A stretch of DNA of 64,000 nt. Source: Tetracentron sinense. Lineage: Eukaryota > Streptophyta > Magnoliopsida > Trochodendrales > Trochodendraceae. The DNA lies in NCBI GenBank assembly GCA_015143295.1, contig CM026564.1, positions 13,070,416 to 13,134,415 of the forward strand, in the 5' to 3' direction. The notes below the pieces were generated by a model. That model was given only the letters and a program-made list of their open reading frames with translations, had not been told where the DNA came from and made no database searches. The position numbers and the translations under genes were made by a program. This document shows, one piece after another, positions 31,132-42,312 of this stretch; position 1 is the stretch's first letter, and the number at the start of each line of letters is the position of its first letter.

Positions 31132-33710
31132 AAACCCTAGCCTAACTATAGGTCTAGCCCTAGGTCAATACTAGTCTAACCCTAGGTCAACCCAAGTTAA
31201 ACCCTAGGACAACCCCTGTCCAACTCTAGGTCTAACCCTAGGTCAACCCTAGTTCAACCATAGTTAAACCTAGTCCTAACTCTAGGTTTAATCCCAGGCA
31301 AACCCTAGGTCGAAGGTCAACCCTAGTTAACCCTAGCCTAGCCCTAACTAACCCTAAGGCTCATAAGTGACCAAACCAAGGCCCTGAGGGCCTAAACCCG
31401 TAGATAAACAGTCCTTGGGCCCAAATATGGGCTCATGATCCAATTCAAGCCCTAGGCCTAAAAATTCAAATTTCCTGAGAATGTCGATAGATACTCTACC
31501 GACATTCCTTATTTGGTAAAAAATAATACCACATGCATGAGCATTTAAGTTGGGCTAGGCTCATTTCTGGAAAAACTCAGGAATGATGGTAATTATTCTA
31601 CCACAATTATCCTTTTGCCCCTATGAAAGAATGACAATACTGGAATTAACATCATTCCTTGAGTTTGCGTTTTATGCAAACTCATGCCTTGTTAGTGCTC
31701 AAGCATGCCTCAGGCCGCCCTCTCTCACCTCTGAACCCTTCGCCTACCTCCGTCCTAATCCCTAGCATGTCCCTAGGTCCCCCTCCGATAAATCCAAACC
31801 CCTCTTCAAGCTCAGGGGGAAAAAATTTTGAGTAGAAACTCTAAAAAAATTCCAAAAATTCCGGGGATTCCCAGTGTTTTGTTCAAGAGTTGGAGCGAGC
31901 TTCAAACCAAAAGCAAGCAACTAAGGCAATCCTCAGTGGAATGAGCCCCCTCCATTTGCACCACCACTCCAACCATCATCACCACCGCGAGATGCATAGA
32001 AGTAGGGTAGGGCCCGGCCCCTCCCCCCCTTCTTCTCCTATATACCTTGTGAGCCCTTGGCTCCAGGGGACTTTTGGTTTTACTGTAGACCCAAGGGATG
32101 AGGTCCCCTTGTTTTCTTCCATGAACAAGGGGACCCTCTCAAGAGGGAAAACCTTATTTTCAGGGGCAGGCACAAGTCCCATACTCCCCCTCAACCCTCA
32201 GAGCATCCCCTAGCCTTGGGAGAGTCTCTGGGATTGGTGGTGCAACACCCAAGGGTATAGTTGAAATTTTTGAAAAACCCAGAATAGTGGTAATCTCAAA
32301 ACCGCAATGCTGGGAAGTTTCCCTTGCAGCATCTCCCATGCCATTTTCATAAGGACCTAGTCCATTCCAAGGTCTGGTCTAAGTCCCTGAGACCTCCCTC
32401 CCTCTTCCCTGATTATTTCAGGACCCTCAGACTAGCTTAACTGTGGTTAAAATGCACAAAAATGAAAAATGTCTAAAAATGTCAGTAAATAGTCTACCGA
32501 CATTCTGGGATTCTTGGTACAGTGCTAAAATGGCCATTGTGAGCCCAATCCATAGCAAGCCCAAGGCCTGGGCCAAACCCCTGAACATCCCTAAAGGACC
32601 CTAAACCCTTAGGGCACCTCCCTGACCTTCACCATGGCTGTAAAGCTCCTGTTTTGGAAAATAGTGACAATGACAGTAGTTATTCTATCGCCAATTCTAT
32701 TTTACAGATAAATGGAATTGACAGTGATTATTCTACCGCCAATCCCACTGTTTTCATGAAATAGTGGCCTTGCAAGACCCAGACCTAATAGGAGGTCATT
32801 CTATGCCCTGTTATGCCACCTGAGCCCACCCCTAACTAGACCAGAACCCTTAACCATGGTTAAATTACCCTGGTAATTTTTAACCATGGTTAAGATAATT
32901 TAATCTTGGGGAAAAATCTAAAAAATTCCTAAAAATCTAAAAAATGTAAAAATACCCAAAAAAATATGATTTGGACTTTTTAACCATGGTTAAGAGTCCT
33001 AACCATGGTTAATTCCCCCTTCTAACTCCAGTTAGACAACTTTTGGCCTCTGGGCCCATACCTTAGCCTCCAGGTTAAATCCTTGGCCTTTGGGCCCAAT
33101 CCTTGGCCTCCGGGCCTAATCTTAGCCTCTGGGCTCAATCCTAGCCTACGGGTTCAACCCTTAGTCTCTAGGCCCAACCTTTGGCCTCTGGTCCCAAACC
33201 CTCGGCCTCTGGACCCATGCCTTAACTTCTGAGTGCAATCCTTGGCCTCCGGGCCCAAACTCTCAACCATGCACTTGACCAACCTGGTCAACCAAATCTT
33301 AGCACCCGGACTAAGTCTTATCTACCCCAGTGCACATACACACACTCCTTTAGCTTTAGCACGAGCTCATGTACCAGAACTACACTTGGTCTAATCTCAC
33401 CTCATGTGAATACATAGGCAACCCAACCCAGGTTCGACCCTAGTTAGGATTTTCTCATTTCTTGGATTAGTGTAATCTAAACACTTAGGCATTTAATTAA
33501 AACTTTGACATTAATTGGCTTATACCTAGGGAGTAGGTAACCATTGTCAAATAGGGGTCCCTAACACCTTCCCCGAGGCTTAATCGAACCTCTTACCTAG
33601 ACTCTTATTAAAATTATTAGACCTTATCCATATCCAGGGACTTATTCCTCCGATTAAATAAGTGACGACTCCTAATTAACACCAGTGGGCACAAAAACCA
33701 CGCTCACAAC

Positions 33711-33730
33711 TTTGGTAACTCCACTGGGGA
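33711..33730 (+). other. Primer binding site after family-A LTR 2
   Basis: TTTGGTAACTCCACTGGGGA starts two bases after the LTR end. The form TGGYRACTCCRCTGGGGA is known from Ogre-type elements primed by tRNA-Arg. This makes the LTR at 27495-33708 a 5' LTR, with its element extending to the right. Confidence 0.75.
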
Positions 33731-33860
33731 TAATGTAAGGTTCAACCCGAAACCTAGGTTTAAACCAATTAAACCTCAAAATTATTCAAATGCTTAAGTA
33801 ATTAACCTAATACTAATTTTTTCATCTCTTTGGGTGTATTTTGTACTGTGCATATCATAG

Positions 33861-36054
33861 TGTTGGACATTATGCCCTGAAAAATCATTTAGATTATAAG
33901 ATTCTTATTGATTAGATTAATAAGACATCTTCTTTATTTATAGTGAATTCATTATGGGTAATTGACCAAGATCATGAGATGATCTATACGATATGAGATA
34001 TCGAATAAGGTCCTTGGATATATTGTAGGAAAGCTATGTGATAGGTATTGGACTATCTAGACAGATATAGCTTTCCAGTTCCTTATACCTATAGAGTCAC
34101 AACTATGGGTGAAGTTGAGCTCTTCACTTATAGGGCTACCACAATGCTAGATGTTCTCAATGGTTGAGATGTAGTATTATCTCAAACTATTGTAGTGAAG
34201 ACTACACATCAGCATATGAGTGCTTAAATATACATTGACTGATTGCAATCATGAGAGACCTCTTGCATAACATACTATCAGATTAGTTATCTCTCATTCA
34301 CATTGACAAATTTCGATGATCCTTAGATCTGATGATTCATTTATAACTGAGTAGTGATCTAATTATGTTTAATTCCACCTAGTATCCTCTCACCTGAGGG
34401 ACTACGATACGGTGAACAGTTGTATAATCCAGAAAGCTGTTTGAGTCAGGATGAATTTTTAATAAGAAATCCATGCTCATGAAATGGAGATTATCACATT
34501 AAGCTTAAAGCCTGCGCAGGTGATTTGAAATCAAACATGTTTTTGAATATATTTTAACAAATATATTATATTTAATAAAAGAGTTTTTTCAACATGTTTT
34601 AAACATGAGAAATATCGGTTTTCTCATGACTTATCAAATGTCTTGGAAAAAAAAAAAAAAAACCCGATAATCTACAATAGGCTATGAATTGGATGTACAT
34701 TAATCTCGAAGGCCTATTATGGATATGTTATTGGAATGATCATCGAATTCAAAGTTCCTGTGGGGATCCTTTATTGGTGTATTGTTCTAACCACTGGGAT
34801 TCAATTGCAACATGTTGTCTCACGTCACTTTGCAATTCCAGTATCCATTCCTATTAAATGGTCAAGGGGATAACATCGGTAAGTCAGGGTTCAAAATGTC
34901 CTAGAGTAATCTGTGGAGATGCTCATAAAGAAATACAGCTCGAATAATAGATTAAATGTTGATCTATATTTAATTGATTAATGTAATTTTTACATTAAAT
35001 AGATTAATGTTAATCTATATTTTAGATTAAATGTTCCTCTAAATTTTAAAGGATAATAACTTATTATTATTTATCCACCAAACTAAGGGAATATAGGTTG
35101 GAACCCATATTCGTAAGAACCCCAATCAAAAATGGCCCTAATTGCTGGCCTATAGGATTGAATCCCTAGGTGGGCTCCCACTTTATCATCCCTATAATAA
35201 GGGATTTTGGTTGTAGTATATTATTAATTAATTAATCTTTATCTAATGAGATAGTAGAATACTTAATTTTAGGAAGTCAGAAATTAAAGAGATAATGATA
35301 AGATTAATCCTTACTCCCTTACAAGATGCTCACACCCCCCTCTAGCTCACGCCCCCCCTCTTCTGGTGTTTCTATTTGATTCGATTCCCCCCCCTAAACT
35401 TTGGGATTATGTATCCTTTTATCATATGTCCATTTATGAAAATGAAACCTAATTAGAAGGTTTGTTATACTACTTCTTATAGATAAACTAGAAGGTTTAA
35501 TTAATGATAATAGTTATCATTATTTAGAAAACTCTTATGTACAACTATCATTATTCTATACTGATAAGGATAATGATAAAGATGTGGATAAGATCCACAT
35601 CTATCTATACCCCAACCCCACAACCGTGTGGGGAGAGACAATTCATTATTTATTCTTCATAATTTTTTTGTGAGCTCAAAGAGGATACCTAATGAAGTTC
35701 GTGGGCTTCAAGTGGGAGCTCAAGGATTTTGAAGACTAGGGTTTTGACCCTAAGGCTTTTGAGATAGAAAACTACTCCATTATCTCCTCATCTTTTTGTT
35801 CTTCCAAAAGTCAAGGAAGATTCAAAAGCTTTGCGGAAATGCGAAGAGTGAGAATCGAGATTGAGATATTTATTCGAGAATTTCAACAAAGAGTTTTGAA
35901 GCTTCATCGTTTTTGTGCTTCCACCCCCCCCCCCACCAGTGAACACATTCACTCGATGTACTCTTTCTATCATGTTAGTTATTTTTTAAAATGTTTAATG
36001 TGTAAAGATCTTCAGGATCCAGTTTCCGCATAATTTTTATCTGATTCCCTGTCA
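33861..36054. mobile_element. Copia-type solo LTR, TSD CATAG
   Basis: The 2194-bp sequence starts TGTTGGACATTATGCCCTGA and ends CTGTCA. It is flanked by CATAG at 33856-33860 and 36055-36059. Joining the flanks gives text that matches the Tat leader near 37660-37695 (TGTACTGTGCAT … TAGTGT). It has no coding capacity. The copia assignment rests on the general look of the ends only. Confidence 0.75.
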
Positions 36055-36179
36055 CATAGTAGTGTTAATGATCCATTAAACCTCAGCAGACAGGCTTAAT
36101 ATGCTACAACTGTTGGATGAATACCTCATTGTCAAATGCTTTAACAATCTTGAGGTTTGCGGAATTACGCATGTTGGTG

Positions 36180-37526
36180 ATTATCCCTCGGAAAAACCCA
36201 GAAGGCGGTACTCTTAATACCGCCATTCTTGGTAAGGCTTACTTCCATTCTGTCGGAACTTCTACCGACAATCTGTTTTTGGGGCTTCGCTTTTTTATGG
36301 CGTATAGAACTCTACCGTCGATTAACTGTTTCGTCGCAGTGGCTTTGCAACCTTTGTTGGGGCCCACTCTAGTCATCCTCTGGGGCACCATAGCTTGATT
36401 GTCTCTTCCCAGGAGTCCCCTACACTCCCATCACCTTGGTTCACCCCCGGGTCTTACACCTTACCCAGTTAACAGTCGCAAACAACTGAACAAAAACACT
36501 GTATACATGTCTGTAATCCAATTACTCGCTGATCTTTATTTTTATTTCTGGCTTTTGCAGGGCCCGGCCTAGGAGGAGGCCCGTTAGGCCCTGCCTAGCC
36601 CCCTGGACGCCCTTTTAATTCCAGACCCTTAACCCTTGTTACTTCTACCTCCGATTAACATTTAACCGCAGGTAAGCACCTCTTACCCTATAAAACTTTT
36701 GGGAATTAAACGGACATTCCTACAAACTATCATCGTACCATACATTCTTGCACTTTGGCTCTCTCCCTAACCCTAGTTTATCAACCCTCCACAGTTAAAA
36801 CCCTTTAATCCGTGATTAACAACCCATCGTAGTTAACTTCGGTTTACGACCTACCGTGCCTAAACGCAAGTCTACCGGACTTAACCGTCGCCCTCCGGTG
36901 CCCCGCCCTTAGCCTACCAACCGGGCTATACTCACTCACCCTTTATTGTTGTTACAACCCTACCTGCAGTTAGTTCGCCCCTTAATTCCGGTTAGCACCC
37001 TAACCCGGGCCGGACTCCTTTCTCGCTACGCGGACTACCCCCTAAACCTACCAGCTTCATACCATACACTTGTACCCTCCTCGTCAACCAAAACCCTAGT
37101 CAACCGGACTAGTCCCCTGTTATCCACCCTTAGTGCCACACACCACCACACGCACCTAGCCTCAGCCAGGCGCACGTGCTCAAACTACGCTCAGTCTGCT
37201 CTCACCCTGTGAGTACGTAGGCATCCCAACACGGGCCCAACCCCTGTTCGCTTTTCCTTCTTGGATTCGTGTTCACTTAAACACCCTTGGCATTCTAACC
37301 AGATAACTTTATTGGATTAAACCCTGGGAGGTACCGAACCGTTTAAAACGGAAGCCTCGGGGTGGCCTACCACCTTCCTCGTACTTAATCGACCCCTTAC
37401 CCCTGATCTGTCTTGTGACCCAAGACTTTATCCAAAACTTCGGGGGACTTATCCTCTGACTTAATAGGTGGCAGACTCGCAACCCTGAGACACAAACATG
37501 GGGAGTGAATTTCCCGCGCTCACAGC
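36180..37526 (+). mobile_element. Diverged family-A LTR fragment (R-U5) and primer site
   Basis: It follows the order of the family-A LTR from its middle to its end: CTACCGACAATC, AACTACGCTCAGTCTGCTC … TACGTAGGCAT near 37182-37229, GGTGGCCTACCACCTTCC, GGTGGCAGACTCGCAACC, and end CGCGCTCACA. A worn primer binding site follows (37527-37545). Many small gaps and insertions are seen relative to 32.2-33.7 kb. The start of the LTR is missing. Confidence 0.55.
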
Positions 37527-37545
37527 TCTGCAACCTGCTGGGACT

Positions 37546-38600
37546 CTTTTTCTAAACTCTAGAGGGTCATCGAACCCCGGTTTTAAGCAACTAAACCTTA
37601 ATCTTGTATAAAATGACTAAGCTTTAACTAAACACTAATCATTTTACCATATCTGATTATGTGTACTGTGCATCCATACTGTATATAGTGTAATTAATCA
37701 CTCTTCACCCAGTAACCGGCCTTATTTACGTTCACGGCTGCTGTACTGATCATCCTTATTGTAACTATACCGACTTCCGGCCCATGCATCTACTCTCAGG
37801 GGCATGTGCATGACAACATCAGCGTCAATTGGGGCTTTCAACCTGGGTCGCGGCTCATTTGGGACTGTACTACAAACTGGAATATCCATAGACCTAATCT
37901 GTGATTAACTCAGACCGCAGCCTTATGAACACTGCTATCCCGTGCTAGGCCTATCCTAATCGCACATGGTATCTCGTTTTGGGTAAAAACGCGCTCGCTC
38001 AACACTGGAGAGATTCACGCATTCTGGTTTAAACTGGACGGCACGCCATAGTACCGCGCGTAACCACATATTCAGCAGTATACTATCCAGGTTCTTGCTA
38101 TTAAGCCTGCGCTTACATCCGGTCCTACCTGTTCTTTTGTACGGCTATCCGTCCAATAGGACCGCCATTCTGGCCCATGCAATCTAACTTCTCAGGGGCA
38201 TGTGATGACAACCTCCAGGCTTCAATTGTGCTTTCACCTCGAGTCAGCGCTCATTGGGCTTAGTCTACAAAACCGAAAATATCCTAGACCTATCTAGTGG
38301 TTCTCAGACTTGCGCGCTAGACCCTGCTATCCAGTGCTAGTGCCCCTGCTCACATGGTATTCGTTTGTAGACAGCTCTGGCCCACCTGGAAGAGCTTCAA
38401 CGCATTCTGGGTATAACATGGACGCCGAAGCCATACTTAATGCTCTACAAAACAACATACCAGGCAACCTATCCAGGTTCTTGCATATTAAAGCCTTGCT
38501 TGTTTCAGCCCATCCTCTTAACGTTTCTTTTGATCGATATCCGTTCCTTTTCTTGAAAAGAGTACAAAGCGCATAGGAACCCTGACTCCTTTCATCAGAA
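37546..38600 (+). other. Leader of the large Tat/Ogre element with a tandem duplication
   Basis: The first part matches the leader at 33731-33860. A stretch of about 390 bp occurs twice in tandem (about 37740-38130 and 38130-38530): both copies carry GGCCCATGCA … CAGGGGCATGTG, then AGACCTA and ATCCAGGTTCTTG. Copies differ by many substitutions and short gaps. No intact ORF was found. Confidence 0.5.
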
Positions 38601-39806
38601 CTTCCCCGTCTCATGCCCTATCTGATAGTTATGTCGCAAACTGGTGTTCCCAGGTGTCGTTCGCCTCGTCGAAGTAGTCTGGTCGGTCATCAGGACTGCA
38701 TAACTCTTGTTCGGTTTGTACCAGTCATCCTAGCCGAGCTTCTCATAGCTCTCAACGATTCTGCAACTACAGAAAATTCATCTTTCATGCCATGCACCTC
38801 TCCTACACTTTTGTTTGGAAGTGGACTTGCTTAAAATCAATTTCAGTACCGGACGACATCCACGACCTTACAGTCTGCCTCAGAAGCTTTCTCAATCAAG
38901 GGTCGATGTAACTGCATGATGTTGAGAGCTCTACCAGACTCCTCCAAGCCTTTCAAAGAAAGAAATCACTTGGACATGCAATTGGCTTTGTTGAACAGGC
39001 TACGCCGTGTGTCATCCCGGTAACTATGCATGATTCCTTGCTGTGTGGCCACCCAGTAGAAAAACCTCACAAACGATCAAGTTGTTTAAGGGCGGATCCG
39101 TTCACTGAAGATGATGTTGACGTCTATGCTTATACTCCGAACTAACCGTCCACTAACGGCAAAATCCAGAGTTGTATCTACAATGGCCAGAGGCTGCCCA
39201 TAGCCCACCTGAAACGTATGGAGGCACCTCTAGGTAATATTGAAACAGAACCGTTGATGCTGCAGCTCTTCATGAGTTTATCCGGAGGGGCCTGCAGTGG
39301 TTCTCTGAACTTGATCATTCCAAGATCAAGCCGTTGGAGGATTGCGGAAGCTTCGTGGCGCAATACCGGTACAATACAGAGGTAGTCCCTACCAGAATGG
39401 ATCTCCTTAAAATGGAGAGAAAGACTTCTGAATCATTCAGGGAACACGCCTATAGATGGCGAGACACAGCCGCGAAGGTCAGACCTCCTATGATGGAGGA
39501 AGAGATGGTCAGCACTTTCGTATCGACTTTGAAGGCCCCATATTATGATGTCTGGTAACACAGACGAAGCAAGGCTTCGCGACCATCATTCAATACGGGG
39601 AAGGCATCGACGAAGGAGTAAAACAGGTAAGATCATGGATCATGCTACGTTTCGTACAGTTATGGACACGTACGCAATGGGGGACATATTGCAAAGAAGG
39701 TCTACACAGGAAATAAGAAAAAAGAAGAGGAGGCATCTGGGACAACGGCCACTGCATATGGGCAAGTTGCTATGCTCAACCTACATCCTTCCGATATCCA
39801 GCTCCG
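38600..39806 (+). pseudogene. gag N-terminal half, many frame changes
   Basis: Recognisable gag text appears in pieces in different frames, for example LQWFSELDHSKIKPLEDCG with FVAQYRYNTE and SFREHAYRWRDTAAKVRPP (39334-39558). Further pieces downstream read toward ASGTTATAYGQVAMLN. At least three frame changes occur within 1.2 kb, in contrast to the cleaner sequence after 39.8 kb. It could be real decay or poor local sequence. Confidence 0.6.
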
Positions 39807-40694
39807 GTGACAAACCCAGGATTTGTCCAGCCCTTCCAGGCATCGGCCCCGCAGCATCATCAGCAGCAACAGTATCAGAACCAAGGTCAGGGTCAGAACC
39901 AAGGATACCAGCGAAGGTACCGCCATTTAGACCCCCTCCCTGCACGCCCGTCAGAAATGCTGCGCACTTTACTGAAAGAAGGAATTGTGAGCCCGGTCGA
40001 GCCAGGAGTACAAGATAAGACTTCTAGATTCTACAACCCCAATCAGAATTGTGAGTACCATATGAATGCTCCGGGGCATTCCACAGATAGGTGCTGGATA
40101 TTGAAGCACAAGATCCAAGATCTAATTGAGAGCAGGAGAATTGTAATCCCACCAGCTCCCTCCGGTATTCATCAGAACCCCCTTCCTACTTACAACCACA
40201 ATGGGGCGTCCACCTCAAGGACTGTCAATACCCTTGAGTGGGACGACCTTGACTTTGATCCATCTCAATTGATCCAGAAACCTGGGGCAAAATTCAGGGT
40301 TTACTTCAAGGACCAAAGAGCATCACTTCCGGTTAATACTGTAAATGATCAAAAGCCGCCAATCATGTTCAATTGGCCTTCTCCTACTGCCGCTCCCTCT
40401 AAGCCAATTGTATTCAACTGGCCCACTCCTCCACCGGCCCAAGAATCGAAAACAATCGTGTTTGATTGGCCTGTCCCTCAAGTTAGTCAAGTTCCAACTC
40501 CTAAGCCAATCATATTCGACTGGCCCACTCCACAACCTCCTGTGGATTTAAAAAGGATGCCATTTAACTATAATAACATCCGTCAACCAGAAAAGGAAAG
40601 GCTAAGGGAGCAGTTGCTGACGTGGACAACCTCAATCGATATGGGCAGGTCTACAGATCCGACCCGTCAAAGGTCAAAGGAAAAGGAAAAATGA
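39807..40694 (+). CDS. gag C-terminal half of the Tat/Ogre-like element
   Basis: This open frame of about 295 codons has a Gln-rich start (QHHQQQQYQNQGQGQNQGYQ), a zinc-knuckle-like segment (NQNCEYHMNAPGHSTDRCW) typical of Tat/Ogre gag, and a fourfold repeat of a [ND]-W-P motif (PIMFNWPSP, PIVFNWPTP, TIVFDWPVP, PIIFDWPTP; about 40360-40545). The zinc-knuckle keeps Cys, His, His and Cys but not the classical spacing. Gag packages the element RNA in cytoplasmic particles. It overlaps the next frame by 73 bp. Confidence 0.75.
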   Translation: MTNPGFVQPFQASAPQHHQQQQYQNQGQGQNQGYQRRYRHLDPLPARPSEMLRTLLKEGIVSPVEPGVQDKTSRFYNPNQNCEYHMNAPGHSTDRCWILKHKIQDLIESRRIVIPPAPSGIHQNPLPTYNHNGASTSRTVNTLEWDDLDFDPSQLIQKPGAKFRVYFKDQRASLPVNTVNDQKPPIMFNWPSPTAAPSKPIVFNWPTPPPAQESKTIVFDWPVPQVSQVPTPKPIIFDWPTPQPPVDLKRMPFNYNNIRQPEKERLREQLLTWTTSIDMGRSTDPTRQRSKEKEK

Positions 40695-41101
40695 ACGAGA
40701 CGGCAATAGAGAAAGAAGTCAGGGAAAGCAGAGAAAGGGAAGCCCTGGAATCAAGGGAGGAAGAGAGAAGGGTAAGAGGAAAAGAGGAAGAGAACCGGAA
40801 GAGGGAAGAGGAGAGAAAGAATCTGGAAAGGACCAGGAGATACAAGGTCAGCGACGAGTCAGTCCTGGAGGCCCTCAAACAGTCTAAAAAGGCGGAGTAT
40901 TCAGTTCTTGAGCAAATGAACAAGATGCCTGCCCAAATCTCAATCCTGGGTTTGCTCTTATCCTCTCAATTACACCGTAAAACCTTGTTAAAAGTACTGG
41001 ATGAGGCTCAGGTTCCATCAACTATATCTCCAGAGGAACTGGAAAAAGTGGTCGGTAATATCACGGCCCTCACCACAATAAATTTGATGAAGAAGAATTA
41101 G
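40622..41101 (+). CDS. Charged coiled-coil linker between gag and protease
   Basis: This frame of 159 codons is dominated by Glu, Arg and Lys (for example ESREREALESREEERRVRGK), predicting a long charged helix. It ends with SILGLLLSSQLHRKTLLKVL, a block commonly seen before the protease in Ogre/Tat polyproteins. It is in a different frame from both neighbours, so the polyprotein is split here. Confidence 0.6.
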   Translation: MDNLNRYGQVYRSDPSKVKGKGKMNETAIEKEVRESREREALESREEERRVRGKEEENRKREEERKNLERTRRYKVSDESVLEALKQSKKAEYSVLEQMNKMPAQISILGLLLSSQLHRKTLLKVLDEAQVPSTISPEELEKVVGNITALTTINLMKKN

Positions 41102-41142
41102 GTCCTGAAGGGACTAACCATGCAAAAGCACTACACATCACA

Positions 41143-42312
41143 GTGCTATGCAATGAGATGATTGTGGCGAGGGTCTTGATTGACAACGGGTCAGCCTTAA
41201 ATGTCTGCCCACGAGCCACTATCCAGAGCCTTGGGATTAGTGAAGAAAACATCAAACCTAACGGGATGACTATCCGAGCTTTTGATAGCTCCAAAAGGCA
41301 GGTTGTAGGAGAGATTGACCTAGAAGTGACCATAGGTCCACATAACTTTGATATCACCTTTCAGGTGGTAGATATCCCTGCAGCATTTAACCTTTTGCTT
41401 GGTCGTCCCTGGCTCCATTCAGCCGGGGCAGTGCCATCGTCCCTCCACCAGAGGTTAAAATACATTAAGGACGATGAGGTCATCACGATCCTCGCAGAAA
41501 ACATGCCCTCAATAAGACATCAATCTGATATTCCTTTCATCGACTTGGAATATCCCAAAGAGGTTCCTGGGTTTCACTCATTTGAGTTCACTTCGGTGAA
41601 TAGCATACCCAGGATGCGAGGACTAGTGGAGCCCGAAGGCATCGATGTCAGTACGATGATAACAAGGATTATGACAAACCAGGGATATATGAAAGGAAAA
41701 GGCCTAGGCCGAAACCTCCAAGGGATTACCACTCCTTTGGTACCAAAGACCTCACCCCTCAGATTTGGTTTAGGGTACCAACCAACTGCCGAAGAACAGA
41801 TTGAAAAATCTAGAGAACTGAGAATGGCTAAGCTTGATGGACCTCAGAAAGGCTTAGGAAGGATACCCCACATCAGGGAAACCTTCCCCTACCCATCTTG
41901 CGTCATTCGGCCGGAGTCGGATAGTCAACCCGGAGATAGAGTTGAATTTGAAGTTGATGAAATATTTGATTTGTCACTTCTCTTCGAAGAAGTGACATTA
42001 AATGATTCTAACTCCTCTGCGATGTTTAGTACCTCAGGATCACAGGGAACTCCACAGGAAGAAGAGCAGGAAAGATGTGAACAAGAAAGATGTGATGTAA
42101 TGGTGATTGGTAATCAGCAAAATGATGGACTAGAAAAGTCAATTCGCCCATTGAAAGCAAATGAATCACTCAAGAATTGGGAAGCGATTTCCCGACGGTG
42201 CCCAGCCAACCGCGGTAGGAAGACCGGAATGGCCCCTGAATCAAGTCTGAAATGGTGCCCTGCCAACCACGGCAAGAATGCCGAAATGGCCATTAAAAAA
42301 AAAGTTCATTGA
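41143..42312 (+). CDS. Retropepsin-like aspartic protease with G-patch-like segment
   Basis: This open frame has 389 codons. The N-terminal third carries the protease active-site motif VLIDNGSALNVCP (Asp-Asn-Gly-Ser, the usual Tat/Ogre form) and the closing LLLGRPWLHSAGAV. The middle shows a glycine-rich G-patch-like segment (MKGKGLGRNLQG … FGLGYQPT). The C-terminal part is acidic and has two related segments (RCPANRGRKTGMAP, WCPANHGKNAEMA). It ends at a run of about nine A and overlaps the RT frame by four bases. Confidence 0.8.
   Translation: MLCNEMIVARVLIDNGSALNVCPRATIQSLGISEENIKPNGMTIRAFDSSKRQVVGEIDLEVTIGPHNFDITFQVVDIPAAFNLLLGRPWLHSAGAVPSSLHQRLKYIKDDEVITILAENMPSIRHQSDIPFIDLEYPKEVPGFHSFEFTSVNSIPRMRGLVEPEGIDVSTMITRIMTNQGYMKGKGLGRNLQGITTPLVPKTSPLRFGLGYQPTAEEQIEKSRELRMAKLDGPQKGLGRIPHIRETFPYPSCVIRPESDSQPGDRVEFEVDEIFDLSLLFEEVTLNDSNSSAMFSTSGSQGTPQEEEQERCEQERCDVMVIGNQQNDGLEKSIRPLKANESLKNWEAISRRCPANRGRKTGMAPESSLKWCPANHGKNAEMAIKKKVH

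Larger units (their letters stand above)
13538..33646. repeat. Segmental duplication, copy 1
   Basis: Sequence from 13538 to about 13790 and from about 24407 to at least 33646 recurs at 54508-64000 with only scattered single-base and homopolymer differences. Copy 1 holds 10.6 kb (about 13790-24407) that copy 2 lacks. The copies are in direct orientation with an offset of about 30.35 kb over the right-hand part. Confidence 0.93.
27495..33708 (+). mobile_element. Family-A LTR 2 (5' LTR of a Tat/Ogre-like element)
   Basis: It starts TGTAAGCATCCAATTTTTAC and ends CGCTCACA two bases before a primer binding site. Net length without the nested element is about 2.96 kb, in the range of long Ogre LTRs. 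It contains stretches of CCCTAGGTCAAA-like text, several TTAACCATGGTTAA palindromes (near 27522, 32850, 32880, 32979 and 33000), and the AACTAC … ATAGGCA block near 33380. It lies 1.2 kb upstream of the host gene. A second copy starts at 57845. Confidence 0.8.

Noticed and set aside
31890..32213. A 107-codon plus-strand frame with a His-rich stretch in the family-A LTR
   Set aside because: It arises from CACCAC/CATCAT text in the LTR, is broken in the duplicate by a one-base difference, and resembles no protein.
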